Below are positions 9,100 to 19,686 of a DNA stretch of 19,686 nt, piece after piece. Below the pieces are notes generated by a model, which had not been told where the DNA came from, did not search any database, and saw only the letters and a list, made by a program, of their open reading frames with translations. The stretch comes from Obelidium mucronatum (taxonomy: Eukaryota; Chytridiomycota; Chytridiomycetes; Chytridiales; Chytriomycetaceae), in the NCBI GenBank assembly GCA_025765595.1, contig JAIVFH010000444.1, forward strand, positions 1 through 19,686. The letters are read 5' to 3'. The number at the start of each line of letters is the position of its first letter. The first letter of the stretch is position 1. Position numbers and translations under genes: made by a program.

Positions 9100-12000
9100 G
9101 CATCTATCTGAGCTGACAAAATTTCCACTGATTCTGCCCATCGCACTTGCTCATCCGCCAAAGCCAGCGTCAGTTTACTTGCTCGTGCCAACCGCCTTGT
9201 GGTTTCATCCATTTTTTCGGAGAGCACTTTTTTGCTCTTTATAGAAGCTTCATAAGTATCTTTCAGTTTGTTCAACTGATTTTCAACTTCTTGAAGTGCT
9301 GCCGTCTTTTCTGCTAACTTTGCTCTAGTATCTTCCAAAGTGGCCTGAGCTTCTTCCAACCTCTTCTTTTTTGGAAGCACTTCTTTGAAGACCCGAGAAT
9401 AGATGTCCATAGCAATAACCCACATACACATTGATTTGCAAGCTCGGCTAACCTTTTCCACAGATTCAGGTGTAAATATTGGATTATCGACATATTTACG
9501 GAGTTTTTTCGTGATTGACTCTGGAATATTGTCTTTATCGTATTCTGCCATCTTTTTCATCAGCTGGGGATCGGACAAGAGCTTTTTACTGCTTTCCCAG
9601 TCAGGTTTAACTTTGAACAATATGCAAATGGCTTCAAGAACAAGCAGCACTAAGTCGGGCGGTTTCGAAAATACTTTCAGTTCAGCTATGTCTTTTTTCT
9701 CCAACGCATCCAAGGCTTTGTAAGCCGCCTGGAGAGCAGGCAGTGCTTCATCCAGATCTTTTTGAGCTTCGGTGGCTATTGATTCCGTTACAATTGCCTT
9801 ATCCCGTACGATCGCTTCTTCATCAGACACAACTTTTCGTACGCCATCAGCCATTTCTTGGTCTTTGGCTATCTTCACCATCAGAATCTCAACATCTGTG
9901 GCTTTTTGTTTCAGCTCTGGGCCAAGCTCTTCTAGCTCTATTTGCATGTTTGCAACCAGTGCATTTGTTTCAAGCAATTTGCTCAACCCATTTCGCAAGC
10001 GGTCACGTCCAGAACCAAGCTCCTTTCGCTTTTCCTGCAACATTGAGGTATAGAGGTTGATTAACTCCAAATATGACGTCGGTGTAGTGTAATATCGCCT
10101 TCTGAGTTCGGCATAGAACTTCTTTGCCAAAGTGCCAACAGATGCATGGATTTCAACACACATTGTCGAAATCTTCTCCCTCATTTCATCGGATCCCAGA
10201 TCTACGAACTCAAAAAATCTTTTGGAAACAGAAAGCAGCGCATCTTTAGGCCATTCGTCAAACCAATCAATTGTAGAGCAGTTTACTAATGATGGAAACA
10301 TTCGGCAGCGATTCCTGAAAGCATCACCAACAGGACTTGTTGCCAAAACAATATGTAAATTGTCTCGAACTCTATTGATGAAGAGTTGATAAACGGAGTC
10401 TCGATCTTCAGGCAAGCCCTTTTCCCTGGCAATTGGACGCAACTCCCCCAGGATCTTTTCTCGCTCATCCACCTCAAGCAAGTTAGGAACCTCTCCAGAG
10501 TTAAGAATTGAGTTAATATCTTCCAAGAATGATTCTCTCTTGATTTGAGTGTCTGATAGAAGGAACACCGTATTCTTTCCATCTACACCTGAGCTGCGAT
10601 AGAGCTTTTTCAAATCCTCTCGCCATTCGACTGTATCGTATGTTCGAGTGAGTTCAATTTGAAAGCATTGGAAATCGGCTATATGGCATGCAAGTCGCGT
10701 TAAAGATTGTTTCCCAGTTCCACCAACTCCAACAAGTAAAGCATTTCCCCTAGGCTGCCGAATGATTCTAGATATTCGACTAATATGCTGTTTGGCGTCC
10801 ATAAAAAATATCAATCGTATGTCTTTGCTCATGGTTACATTGAATTCCTCAAGGTACTCCTCCAAAAGAACATTCATGATTTTCATGTCGGTAAACTCGA
10901 TATACTGGCGATCTTCAACAGGTACGCCCCGTTTTGAAAAATCTCCGAAAATGATAGGCTTTTCTACCAAGATATCTTTTGGAATGTTCACCCCAAAATT
11001 TCGATCAACTAATTCCGAAACCAGTTTGAAAAAAAATAAGCGATCATGCTCATCAATCAATCGATCATGAAAGACACGAGATGATTCGTGAATAAACGCT
11101 TTGGCAATATCTGCTTTCGTTGTCACATTTACTGGCTGAAACTGTAAGATTCCTTGGACTACTTTGGATAGATCACGAAGGTTAAACGTATAATGTGATT
11201 TAGCAGGCGTTGGAAGGAGCTGAGTACACATGCTGTGATATATTTCAATGGCAGAATTTACAATGGCGTCTGTTGAAAGTTTGACTTCGTTTGGAAACGG
11301 CTTCAGAAAACCCTCCACAATTGACTTAAAAATCTTTGACAGCGACATTTCGCTCGGAGATGGAATATTGAGCATATTAAAATGGCGCAAGAAGCGAGGT
11401 GTTACAATGTTACGACCACCTGAAGCTTTGTCAGTAAGGACTTTTCTGTGATGTGATATTACCTCCTGGTGGGGCACAACAAGTCACAAGCTCTATATCC
11501 TGAACCACTTTCCAGATCAGTTTTTCACGATCATAAAAACCTCCAAAATCTATGTACTGGCGGACAAGCTCAATTGGCGGCTGAGATCCATACGTATCCA
11601 GTTTTGGCATATTCAAATCGTCAATGAACAAAACTATTTTACTCCATCCAGTCGGCGCGCCATTTATATTCTTCCGTTTCTTCTCGAGCTTGAGCTCCAT
11701 GTACTGTTGTGTCTGTTCGCTGGTTGTCTGTGCCGAGAAGTTCAGCGGGATAACTATGTATCCTTTCGGTTTACTGATTCGATTGAGGAGGTCCTGTACA
11801 ATAACAGATTTCCCAACTCCAGTTCCTCCCGTAAATAAAGTGCGAAATCCGTTTGTCAGAAGTGCTTCTAGTAGATAGGCATATTTGATGGTATCTGGTG
11901 TCGGAACAATCATTTGGAAGTAAGGGATGTCTCTTGAATATGTAAATGAAGGGACAATATCCTCCCATACTCCGAATCCTTTTCGTTTCAAGTCAACGTA

Positions 12001-15000
12001 ATGGGCAAAAATTGAGTTTGAACTTGGCATGGAAAACTCTGGTATTGGAGAGTTGTCAACCATGTCTCTCAAAAAGGTGTCGAATTTCTCCTGGTTTCCA
12101 TCTGCTAGGTTTCCTCCGATGGACCAAGCGTAGCAGAAGAAAAATATATGATTCAAAACTCCCCGCAAATCTTGAACATCCGAGCCAAAGTCGATTTCTA
12201 CTGACTTACTTAAGAACGTGGACATCAAATTGCACAACGATACCACAAGATTGATATTGACCGAAGGTACAAACTCGGTGCAACTCTTACGAACAAACCT
12301 GAGCCCTTTCTCAACAAAGTTCTCCATCAAGAACTCAATGTGCTCTTTTGCACTGTCTTGGATGTATGAGGGAAGCTTCCGAAGCCATGACCGAACATAC
12401 GGCCACCAACCAAGGCTTACAGGATCCATATACACCTAATTTAATTATTCAGTAGACCTCACAGGATAGTTTGCTTATTTACCATCCCACACCGCGACAC
12501 GGTTGCAGGAGAGGCGACAGCAAGGTCCATAACTTCAAACAACATGTGCATTGAGTTGTTCATTTTGATACGTTCGCCATTGATTAAAGTTAGAAGTTTG
12601 TTGTCATCTAAAACGGTGTTCATGTTTTCAATCCATAAGGCGTCGACAGGTCCATCCAAAACGGTCCACTTCTCGTCAGGTGAAGGATCGGCGACTTGCT
12701 CTCGGAAAATACAGCCAATCAATCCGTCTTTCCACTCCATAGTAGCCAGATTAAATTGACCATAAAGGTCTGTCATGGCGACACACTTGAAACAACTCAG
12801 TTTTTACGAAAATCACACCACAAGCCTCACCTTTGGATTCAACACCCAAGTTTTGACCTTTTCAAAGTTAACGTTTGCTGGATATCTGTCTTTCAAACGG
12901 GTGTTCGCTTCCCTCAGAATCTCATAACAGGTAGTTTTTCCACCTCCAGTGGGTCTAAATAAATCTCAGAATTATTGATCCCAAATCTTTCCGACGACTT
13001 ACCCCACAAGCATGACGCCATGTCTGATTCGCATGGTTTCATAAAGTTGGCAAATACGTGTGAGAAATGAGTCCACTACCTCCAAAGAACGCTCAAGCAT
13101 GACTTCTTTAAAAGCATTGATAAGCAAACTGAAGTCTTTCTCAATGATTGTAACACCCGGAAATAGATCTTGAAGGATTCCGGCAAATAGGCAAACATCC
13201 TCTTCCAGAAATTTGGGAAGATTTGAATCTCTCAAAGAACGAATGAGAACAACATCCTCAGGTAACTCTGGACTGGCTCTTTTTAACGCTCCGGCCATTA
13301 TAAGTACAGACTTTACGGCCCTCATTCTATTTAAATCAGTCTACGATGATCGCTTCTTAAAAATAAAAGCTTCTTACCCGAAATCGTAGTGATCTTGCTG
13401 CGAAAGCTGTTCTGAGCACAGTTTATATAGATTCACAACTTTCCCAGCAAACTTTTTGGCACTTTCAAATCCTTCAGAGAATAGCATGATTTCAGCAATA
13501 AGGCCATAGTCAGGTATCATCATTGATATAGGTCGGAAAAGAGCCTTTAAATTATCGGGAAGCTCTGTCCTTCCTGCATATCCAGGATTCATTGCTAAAC
13601 ACAATGTTAATACATACTGCACGACTAATAAGTTTAAGCTTAACTGATAAACGCAGCGCATGTATCTATCAGTCGAATCTCTCGACCTTCAAAGTTAAAT
13701 TTGGTCGCCTTGACATCCTTTGCCGCCTTTATCGTCAAAAGCTGTTGAGCTATCACAGACAGCACCTCAATATCTATTCTATTGAATTCGTCGAAGCATG
13801 CCCAAGCTCCAGACTGGGCCAACCCAGCAAACATTTTTCCTGCAGTATATAGGTTTAGATCAAAATAACCCTCGATAGAAACGAACCCATCATTTTGTAA
13901 TCGAGACCGTCTGAACAATTGAATACAACACATTGTCGCGCAAGTGCTTTGGCGAGGTCCTTGACAGTCTCCGTTTTTCCTGTTCCAGCTGCAGCGATTT
14001 TAGAGGCATCAACTTAGTATGAATACCGTACCAGGGCCAACAGGGGAGCCTCCTAAGTTGAGTTGCATTGCGCCAGTGAGAGTTAAATAACACCGATCTG
14101 TTAAAGGCGTAATGACCAAGCGAGGAGAACATCCCAAGTATTCATAGCCGTAGGAAAATACCGATGATGACATCTTCACATTGCACGTGTCCAAATCCAT
14201 ATCCCTAATTCAAACACGGTAAACATATGAAATTTCAGTTTAGACTTTACCAATAATATCTGAGTTGTTTAGTCCACTCGAAATCAGCGAGGCCCGTAAC
14301 TTTCGCCTGAACCAGGCTCTGCACAATATCTCTATTGTGAACATCAATAGTTATTAAAGCCCCAAGCACAGCACGCTGAATTTTTGTCAGCTCTCCTCGA
14401 ACCAAGCCCGCCAAAGCCGACAAATTATTTATAGACTCTTGCTTCAGAGAGACAAGTGATCGATTGGGATCACTGGATTTGATTGCTTCACTGACATCAC
14501 GGGTCCAGATTATTTGATTACCAGTAACAACTACTTGTCCGGCATGCTCTTTAACCCAGTCTGCACGTTTGGCGCCCTCATACTCACTGATAGCGATCTT
14601 AACCAGCCTTCGTAGAACGCTAAACATTGCTTCTTCTACTGCTCCCAACCACGCTTCTACGTTTCCTCGCGCCTTGATAGTTTTGGTAAATTTGACGCAT
14701 TCTCCCTCGGGACTGACCATTGCCACAATATCAATGCTTTTTGGATCGCTAGAAAATTCAAGGCTCTTGATGGCATCGAAGCATTTGCTCAGATGTGGTT
14801 GAACGGCTTGTGGGTTTCTGGTTTGCGACAAGATCTCAAGCAACTCATCGTTGGATAGAAAGTAGAAACGAGGGAATAAAAGGCGTTTAGATTCTAAATA
14901 GTCCTCCAAACATTTTTGAATTTGGTCCAGCAAAACGTTATTTTGTTGCAAACTCTCCAAGAGTCCAGCCACAGTTCCTGACTTGATTGCATTTGGGTTT

Positions 15001-18000
15001 CTCGCCACCCTCCTCATAATATCTTTCCAAGTTCGATCCACTTGAGCAAACATTCTCGCTTCATCGGGGAGCTGCCGTTGAATATCTGGGGCAGAGAAAA
15101 TGCTTTCCAAATATAACCAGTTCCTTTGACAGGTGAGCCACGCATCAAGCGTTTCGGAAAACAGAGCAAGCTGGCGATCCCATTTATCAACCTCGCCCTT
15201 GATAGGACCAATGAATCTTGAGCTTTTGATTGTTGCAACAGTAACTTGACTGTCCTCCAGAAGAGTTTGAATATCCTCTACCGTTCCGAGAATATACACA
15301 TCTTTCGAATCCCGGTAACCAATAACTATGAATTCAGCCTCATTCCAGTTCTTAACTACTTTTGCAAGCATTTCTTCCAAAGCCGCTTCACTGCCAGCCT
15401 GGCTGGATATGTTGGAGATTTCATCCTTGAAATCAAAGACGCGCAATTCAATAAGTCTACCCAAGGTAAATGTTTCATCTTTGTTGAGCTGTTTGCCAAG
15501 TGCATCTTGAATTCTATCCCAGTGTCTTTGCTTCAACGCCTGGTTCCTCAAATCAACAATTGTCGGGTACATTGTTCTAAATTCATCAACCATTGACTTG
15601 AGTTTGGGGACAACATCATTGGGAGGCAATCCTTTATCTAGCGAATATACTGTTTTCAGATAAACTTGTATCTGAGCATTGACTTCTTCAATATTCAAGG
15701 ACTCAAAAGGTTGAGACTTCCATTCACTAACAAAACCAATCAGCAACACGACCAAAGAAGGTGGCACACTTTCACATACCGAGCCATTTGGGACCACTCC
15801 TTCAAGCTTATCCAAAGAGTACTTTTCAGTTGGACTTCGTTTAATGTCTCCTCTAATTCCCCACTTGATGTTGATTTCTTTTTGGGATCCTTCTCTTCGA
15901 CTTTCTTATCGCCAAAAGAAGAGCCCCCGTTCCTAAAAAGCTCTCCCCACATTTCATACTTCTTCTTTTTACATTCAATGGAGTTCAGCGCCGTTTTTAA
16001 CTCCGCCAAGAAAGCAATGACAGCATCACTGTTGGCTCCAAGGTTCAAAACAACTGGGTCTTGGGCTCTATTTCGCACATCGCTAACTTCACCCATCAAA
16101 TCAGACATGGATTTTTCAAGTTCTGCACTGAATCGAGTAATGCTCTCTTCCTTGGTATCAGTGGCCATATCCACAGCCTCTTGCAAAGAACGAAGTGTGG
16201 GACCCAAAGTTTGATACAACGCCAAATCCGTCGGTTGGATAGTAATTCTATAGTTATCCAGGAGATGATAGAGGCGGGCGACTTCATCATGCATACTCTC
16301 AACAAGTGGAAGCGCCACTTTGACTGAATGAAGTATATTAGTGTATCAAACGAGAATCGCTTGAGTCTTACTCTTTTCCAGCCATCCCAAATATTCAACA
16401 AATGCTTCGACGCTTCCTGATTGAGAATTTAGCATTCTAACCCACGTTTGTAGCTCCGTCAGAAGAAGTTCGTTTTTGTTTCTTGCCAGGCCAGGCAAGA
16501 TTTTTGCGACATCTGAGAAACAGCGCTCAGGGCTAGGAACTAAGATGCTCTTTAGATTGGTAGTATCTACATCCACGTTGTTGATTTTGCTCGACAGCGG
16601 TATGGCACTCATTGTTTGACGTTGACTTTGAAATGTTGCCAAGGCCTCTTCAAAGAACTCGTATAAAGGAGAAAACTGCTCTTCGTCTCTTGTCTCGATT
16701 GTGCTCCCGATTTCTAAAACACTTCGCATGTTCTCTGCTTCAGGCGGAACTTCTTCACCCCTAGCCAACAACGCGGCTCGTTTCATTTTTTGGGATTTCT
16801 CTTCATATGCAGTAAGCACACTACTCATTCCCTCGTCGCCAGAATAAGTGGCAAGTACAACTGCAACTGGGCCACCCACTTGCTTTAACTGTTTGAGCGC
16901 ATCGAAATATTCGTTCTCGATCCACATATTTCTGACGTCATTGAATGTCAACAACCATTCGGCGGCATTCAAGAAGATTCCCACCATGACACCTCGAATT
17001 CTACCACAAATTTCTCGGAAATATCCTCCCTCAGTTATAATATTTGTTATTTGTGGCCCTTCTCCAAACTCCGATTCTTCGAGGCCTCTCTTTGAACTAT
17101 ACGCCCCACCAGTCAAGTTCGATGGATCAAGGAATGGAATAGTGTTTGTGAGTAGCTTAAATTCTTCCACAGCCAAAACATATGATTTGAGGAGTTCGTC
17201 AATAGCATTTAAAAAGTCCGGGAGCGATGGTTCAAAATACAAGTGCTTTGTTGAGCTTAACTGATGAAGGAGAAGTTCCAGTTTGAATAGAGGGCACTCC
17301 TTCACTTTCATCATGGCAGACTTATTCGGAAGAACTGACTTGCCATTCCTGAACGAAGGAAGGGTATCGTCTATCTCCATCTCGTTTTCATGCTTTTCGT
17401 CGTCATAAACGTCGCGAATTTCAATCTTTTGAATTGCGGCACGCAAGATTCCGCTTAGAATGGACGCAAATCCATCAAAGCCACACATCATCAGCTGGCT
17501 AGTACCCACTTCTGGACCGACAATTACACCCCCAACTTGAACAGTTCCATTAGTAATAAGAGTAGAGCCAATTTGATCTAAGCTGCCCATGTTGAGGCTT
17601 GAGTTTGAAGACACCTTTCTGGCTTGATCTAACACTGCATTCACTGCATTTGCCACATCATTCCCGCCCGGTCGCTCAAGAGACATAAGCAATCCGATCT
17701 GCTCGTCTCTAATTGGATCGTTTTCTTCATAGCCATCTACAACTACATCGGCATCAAACACATCCCCAGAAAACACGTTTCAACAAATCTTTGACTGAGT
17801 CTACAGCCAACATATGAAGAGTATTCACAACCATATAGTCAACCAGCTTGACAAATCTTTGGAGTCTCAAGCACTCACGTCTCCTAGCACTTTGCTCGGT
17901 AAAACTCAATCTCGGACCAGTAACCAGTCCGTTCAACTCTCTTTCTTGTTCGTTTTCATCTCTCTCTTTCAAAGTCGTATCAAACCCTTTTCTTTCAAAC

Positions 18001-19676
18001 ACCTTGTGGCTGCATCAACGATGAGTGTTCTTAGATTAGCTTCCCAGTCATGGAGAGCACCATCGGTAATATTTTTCACCCAATCCAGCTGCTCTTTCAA
18101 AAACTCGGATAACTCATAACTCCTTTCCTCGTCCAACCTGACGAGGTTTTTCTCGACGCCAAAAAAAGTGCACAGCACTCTTACTTGAATCAAAGTAGGG
18201 CATAGAATCGGATGGGCCAGAAAGAGCTTCTTTTGTAATGCCTGTTTGGACTTAACAATTTTGGAATGTAACACAGTTCGATGCCACACGGTGAAGCATT
18301 TCCAAAGGCGGTATCGATAGAAAAATGGTATCTGAAGAAGTTTATGGAACAGTTTGTGCTCTCGGAGCCACTGCTGTGTTGGGGTGAATTCACCATGTCC
18401 GAGAGCATTAAAGCAAGTAATTCCCTGAGGTAATAATTGTTAGATTAAGGGAAGGTTCTGAATGCACTCATACATTTTTGCTGATGGTATAGTATCCGTC
18501 TTCCTTTTTGATATCTTTATAGTCCAGAATCTCCAGGTTGTATGGATTAAATGTGGAGTTTCCAAGTCTAAGAGAAGGCTTAATAGCCTGTAAGTACGCG
18601 AATTCTTTTGTATCTCCACGCGCTTCAATGTATTGAATGAACTGAAAAGGATTTTTGCACTGGCGAAGGCCCGAAGGTGGTACTTCCTCTGATCCCATTT
18701 GAAATGTGTATTTTAGAGTTTCTTGCTTTGTTCTTCGGCATGTGATATCACTTTTCTCTCTTTTCCTTGATAAGCAGAGATGTGTCACCACTAACAGTGT
18801 CGATGACCATCAAATCGCTAGAGGCAACTTTATCAGGAGTATACCCCCTCAGCTTTGACTCCCAAATCTGAAATAGTTTGGTCTGGAAGCATCAATCGGA
18901 CGCGCTTGACGTCCGCCGATTTGCTGAGCGATTGTGGCGCGAGTATGGATCGGTTCTGATTCAGGTTCTCAGTTGGGGCTGAAGCAATTGGAGGGACAAC
19001 TGGTGTGCTTGAGAATCCGTTTCTCACATGCCCAAGACCAAACTTATCAAGTTCATCAGGAAGGTCCATAAGCACCTCGGCGCGTCTTTTGGTCTCAACA
19101 GCGAATTAATGGTGTCTATGTCCATTTCTTGGTATAAGCGCCCAGTTGCGGCGCTTTCTGGACGAGAAGATGCCTGTGAAGGAGGTCGACTATGTGTTTG
19201 ACGCGCTTGGTGTCCAGGCGTTGAACTAATGGGCAGAATGACTGGCCGTTTGGCTTTTAGAACCAATCGAGGGCTCCTCCCATTACCAGAGCCGCCAATA
19301 CTCGGAGTCTTTGGGAATGTAGGAATTTCTCTCTCGGCCTGTATTTGAGTGCCCATTTTAAGTGTGTTTATGTGGTTACTTGATGATAATTACTTACCGC
19401 CTGGGCTATAACACGTGGAGTAGAAGTACCGCTGTTATCAGTACCAATCAATGGATCCAGTTTACAAGGAGCAGCAACAGATGAGTTACAGGTAGCCTCG
19501 AGATGAACACTAACAGTATCATCATCATCCCCAAATTCACCCTTTTGGGCAAATAAGCTAGCCGGTGCACTTGAGAGGCGCATTGGGCTCGCGTAGGCAG
19601 CATTGGACGTAGATGTACTCAGTGCAGAGCCGATGCGGCGGGGGGTGTTTTGGACCAGAGTAAATTGATTTGTCAT
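5379..19676 (-). CDS. DNAH6: Axonemal dynein heavy chain, single-headed inner-arm (DNAH6-like)
   Basis: Flagellar motor ATPase that slides outer-doublet microtubules. Supported exons (minus strand): 19676-19398; an unresolved block 19338-18474; 18424-17986; 17944-17777; 17736-16372; 16323-15780; 15726-14251; 14204-14032; 13988-13887; 13839-13645; 13594-13378; 13326-13003; 12954-12831; 12785-12483; 12435-11463; 11419-7028; 6984-6070; 6016-5703; 5652-5455; 5396-5379. From 18424 onward they sum to 4080 codons including the stop, in frame; total about 4,400 residues, normal for the family. Motifs: [10 protein letters not shown] (AAA1), GPTGGGKTT (AAA2), TGGTGVGKS (AAA3), GVGGTGKQS (AAA4), CFDEFNRI Walker [21 protein letters not shown]-like GFFFPQG, end CQLND. 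Features such as [17 protein letters not shown] and [11 protein letters not shown] match DNAH6 best from memory; DNAH3/7/12 or DNAH1 cannot be excluded. Introns are 40-59 nt. The ATG at 19676 has no upstream stop in view, so the start may lie farther upstream. Confidence 0.9.
9100..10050 (-). other. Dynein stalk coiled coils and microtubule-binding domain
   Basis: Two Lys/Glu/Leu/Ala-rich heptad-like helices (about 10050-9700 and 9370-9100) flank a globular segment beginning [20 protein letters not shown], the position and motif of the microtubule-binding domain in dynein heavy chains. Confidence 0.85.
10704..10730 (-). other. AAA4 Walker A
   Basis: GVGGTGKQS, followed by [19 protein letters not shown] and later [10 protein letters not shown], is the standard AAA4 pattern. 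It lies within the single 4.4-kb exon 11419-7028. Confidence 0.92.
11806..11829 (-). other. AAA3 Walker A
   Basis: GGTGVGKS at these bases, followed by the Walker B-like [16 protein letters not shown] in the same exon (12435-11463). AAA3 regulates release from microtubules in characterised dyneins. Confidence 0.92.
12930..13004 (-). other. AAA2 Walker A, split by an intron
   Basis: GPTGGGKTT is encoded across intron 13002-12955 (GTAAGT...TTTAG, 48 nt), which falls inside the first Gly codon. AAA2 generally binds ATP without fast turnover in dyneins (family knowledge). Downstream [20 protein letters not shown] is the usual AAA2 signature. Confidence 0.92.
13972..14038 (-). other. AAA1 Walker A (main ATPase site), split by an intron
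   Basis: GPAGTGKT is encoded across the intron 14031-13989 (GTACGG...CTGCAG, 43 nt). The exon ends in the first base of the Ala codon and resumes with CT. AAA1 is the principal ATP-hydrolysing module of dynein. The Walker B ([14 protein letters not shown]) is intact at about 13790-13815. Confidence 0.92.
14251..15839 (-). other. Dynein linker region (DHC N2)
   Basis: Runs from LWISLKEW through the diagnostic [17 protein letters not shown] and on to TKQLRYYW, one of the most conserved stretches of dynein heavy chains. The linker makes the power stroke over the AAA ring (established). Intron 15779-15727 (GTATGT...GTTAG) splits the conserved [15 protein letters not shown] junction and is well supported because it restores the family pattern. 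Confidence 0.9.
15840..18424 (-). other. Dynein N-terminal tail (DHC N1-like)
   Basis: Starts at [15 protein letters not shown] and contains [14 protein letters not shown], a pattern typical of this tail (PFF..Y...W..F..W), then [20 protein letters not shown]. In the family the tail binds intermediate or light chains and anchors the motor to the doublet. Introns 17985-17945 (donor GTTTGA, acceptor CAAG, 41 nt) and 17776-17737 (donor GTGTTT, acceptor GTAG, 40 nt) are needed to keep frame; both have weak splice sites. Intron 16371-16324 (GTAAGA...TTCAG) is clear. A Lys/Glu/Ser-rich insert lies at about 15860-15960. Confidence 0.8.
18474..19676 (-). other. Dynein N-terminal region with unresolved exon structure
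   Basis: Exon 1 (19676-19398, 93 codons) is Ser/Thr/Pro-rich and splices at GTAAGT to TACAG (intron 19397-19339) into a similarly disordered exon. Coding-like sequence then moves through three frames: [10 protein letters not shown] near 19040-19070, [19 protein letters not shown] near 18780-18840, and [16 protein letters not shown] up to the conserved [14 protein letters not shown] and YYTISKN (ending 18474). Candidate introns that restore frame include 19043-19000 (GTTTGG...ACCAG, 44 nt), 19027-18924 (GTGAGA...CTCAG, 104 nt), and GTCAAG...TTTCAG near 18906-18864. None is decisive. Frameshifts, real or from assembly (a GGGGG run lies at about 18845), are an alternative. Confidence 0.55.
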
Positions 19677-19686
19677 AGTCAGAGTT

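Noticed and set aside
18139..18185. A 47-nt intron-like segment (GTAAGA...GTCAG) in the dynein tail
   Set aside because: Splicing it leads to an early stop, whereas reading through gives dynein-like sequence, so it is treated as exonic.
18786..18839. A 54-nt intron GTATAC...GTTAG in the dynein N-terminus
   Set aside because: The size and acceptor look good, but the phases of the exons on either side do not match, so it would break the frame.

Overview
This is a eukaryotic nuclear window with short GT-AG introns. It most likely comes from a zoosporic (flagellated) fungus such as a chytrid, or another flagellated eukaryote with compact introns. The evidence is one very large axonemal dynein heavy chain gene with about twenty introns of roughly 40-60 nt, next to a repeat-rich, decayed transposon zone. 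No taxonomic marker is present, so the assignment is inference.

Left part (1-1409, + strand): the 3' portion of an intron-bearing gene for an unrecognised, very acidic protein with SV40-like basic nuclear-localisation motifs. An in-frame TGA (985-987) interrupts it, yet the same frame continues through a further intron to about 1409. A second, more degraded copy of only its last two exons lies at about 4508-4936. This looks like a repeated gene family, possibly from a mobile element, undergoing decay.

Middle (1410-4500): T-rich tails; a patch of short direct repeats and palindromes (1610-1890) that changes from AT-rich to GC-rich; an unassigned stretch with small hairpins (1891-2328); and, on the minus strand, a decayed Gag gene of an LTR-retrotransposon type (2329-3750). 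The Gag has an RG-rich tract and a CX2CX3HX4C zinc knuckle but carries two frameshifts and an in-frame TAG. No reverse transcriptase, integrase or protease is present, and I could not identify LTRs.

Right part (5379-19676, - strand): a nearly complete axonemal dynein heavy chain, most like the single-headed inner-arm DNAH6 type. It has the N-terminal tail, linker, AAA1-AAA4 with recognisable P-loops, stalk and microtubule-binding region, AAA5, AAA6 and a C-terminal end reading CQLND-stop. From 18424 down to the stop I could assign every exon. The coding length sums to 12240 nt (4080 codons including the stop), a multiple of three. Two introns in that stretch (17985-17945 and 17776-17737) have weak splice sites and are tentative. 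The first ~1.2 kb (18474-19676) needs several more splices or contains frameshifts, and its exon structure is not resolved. The gene begins at or just beyond the right edge, so its promoter is not visible.

The unknown gene and the dynein gene converge toward the region around 5 kb. They show no sign of functional linkage. The dynein belongs to flagellar motility; the left half is mostly repeat and transposon debris.
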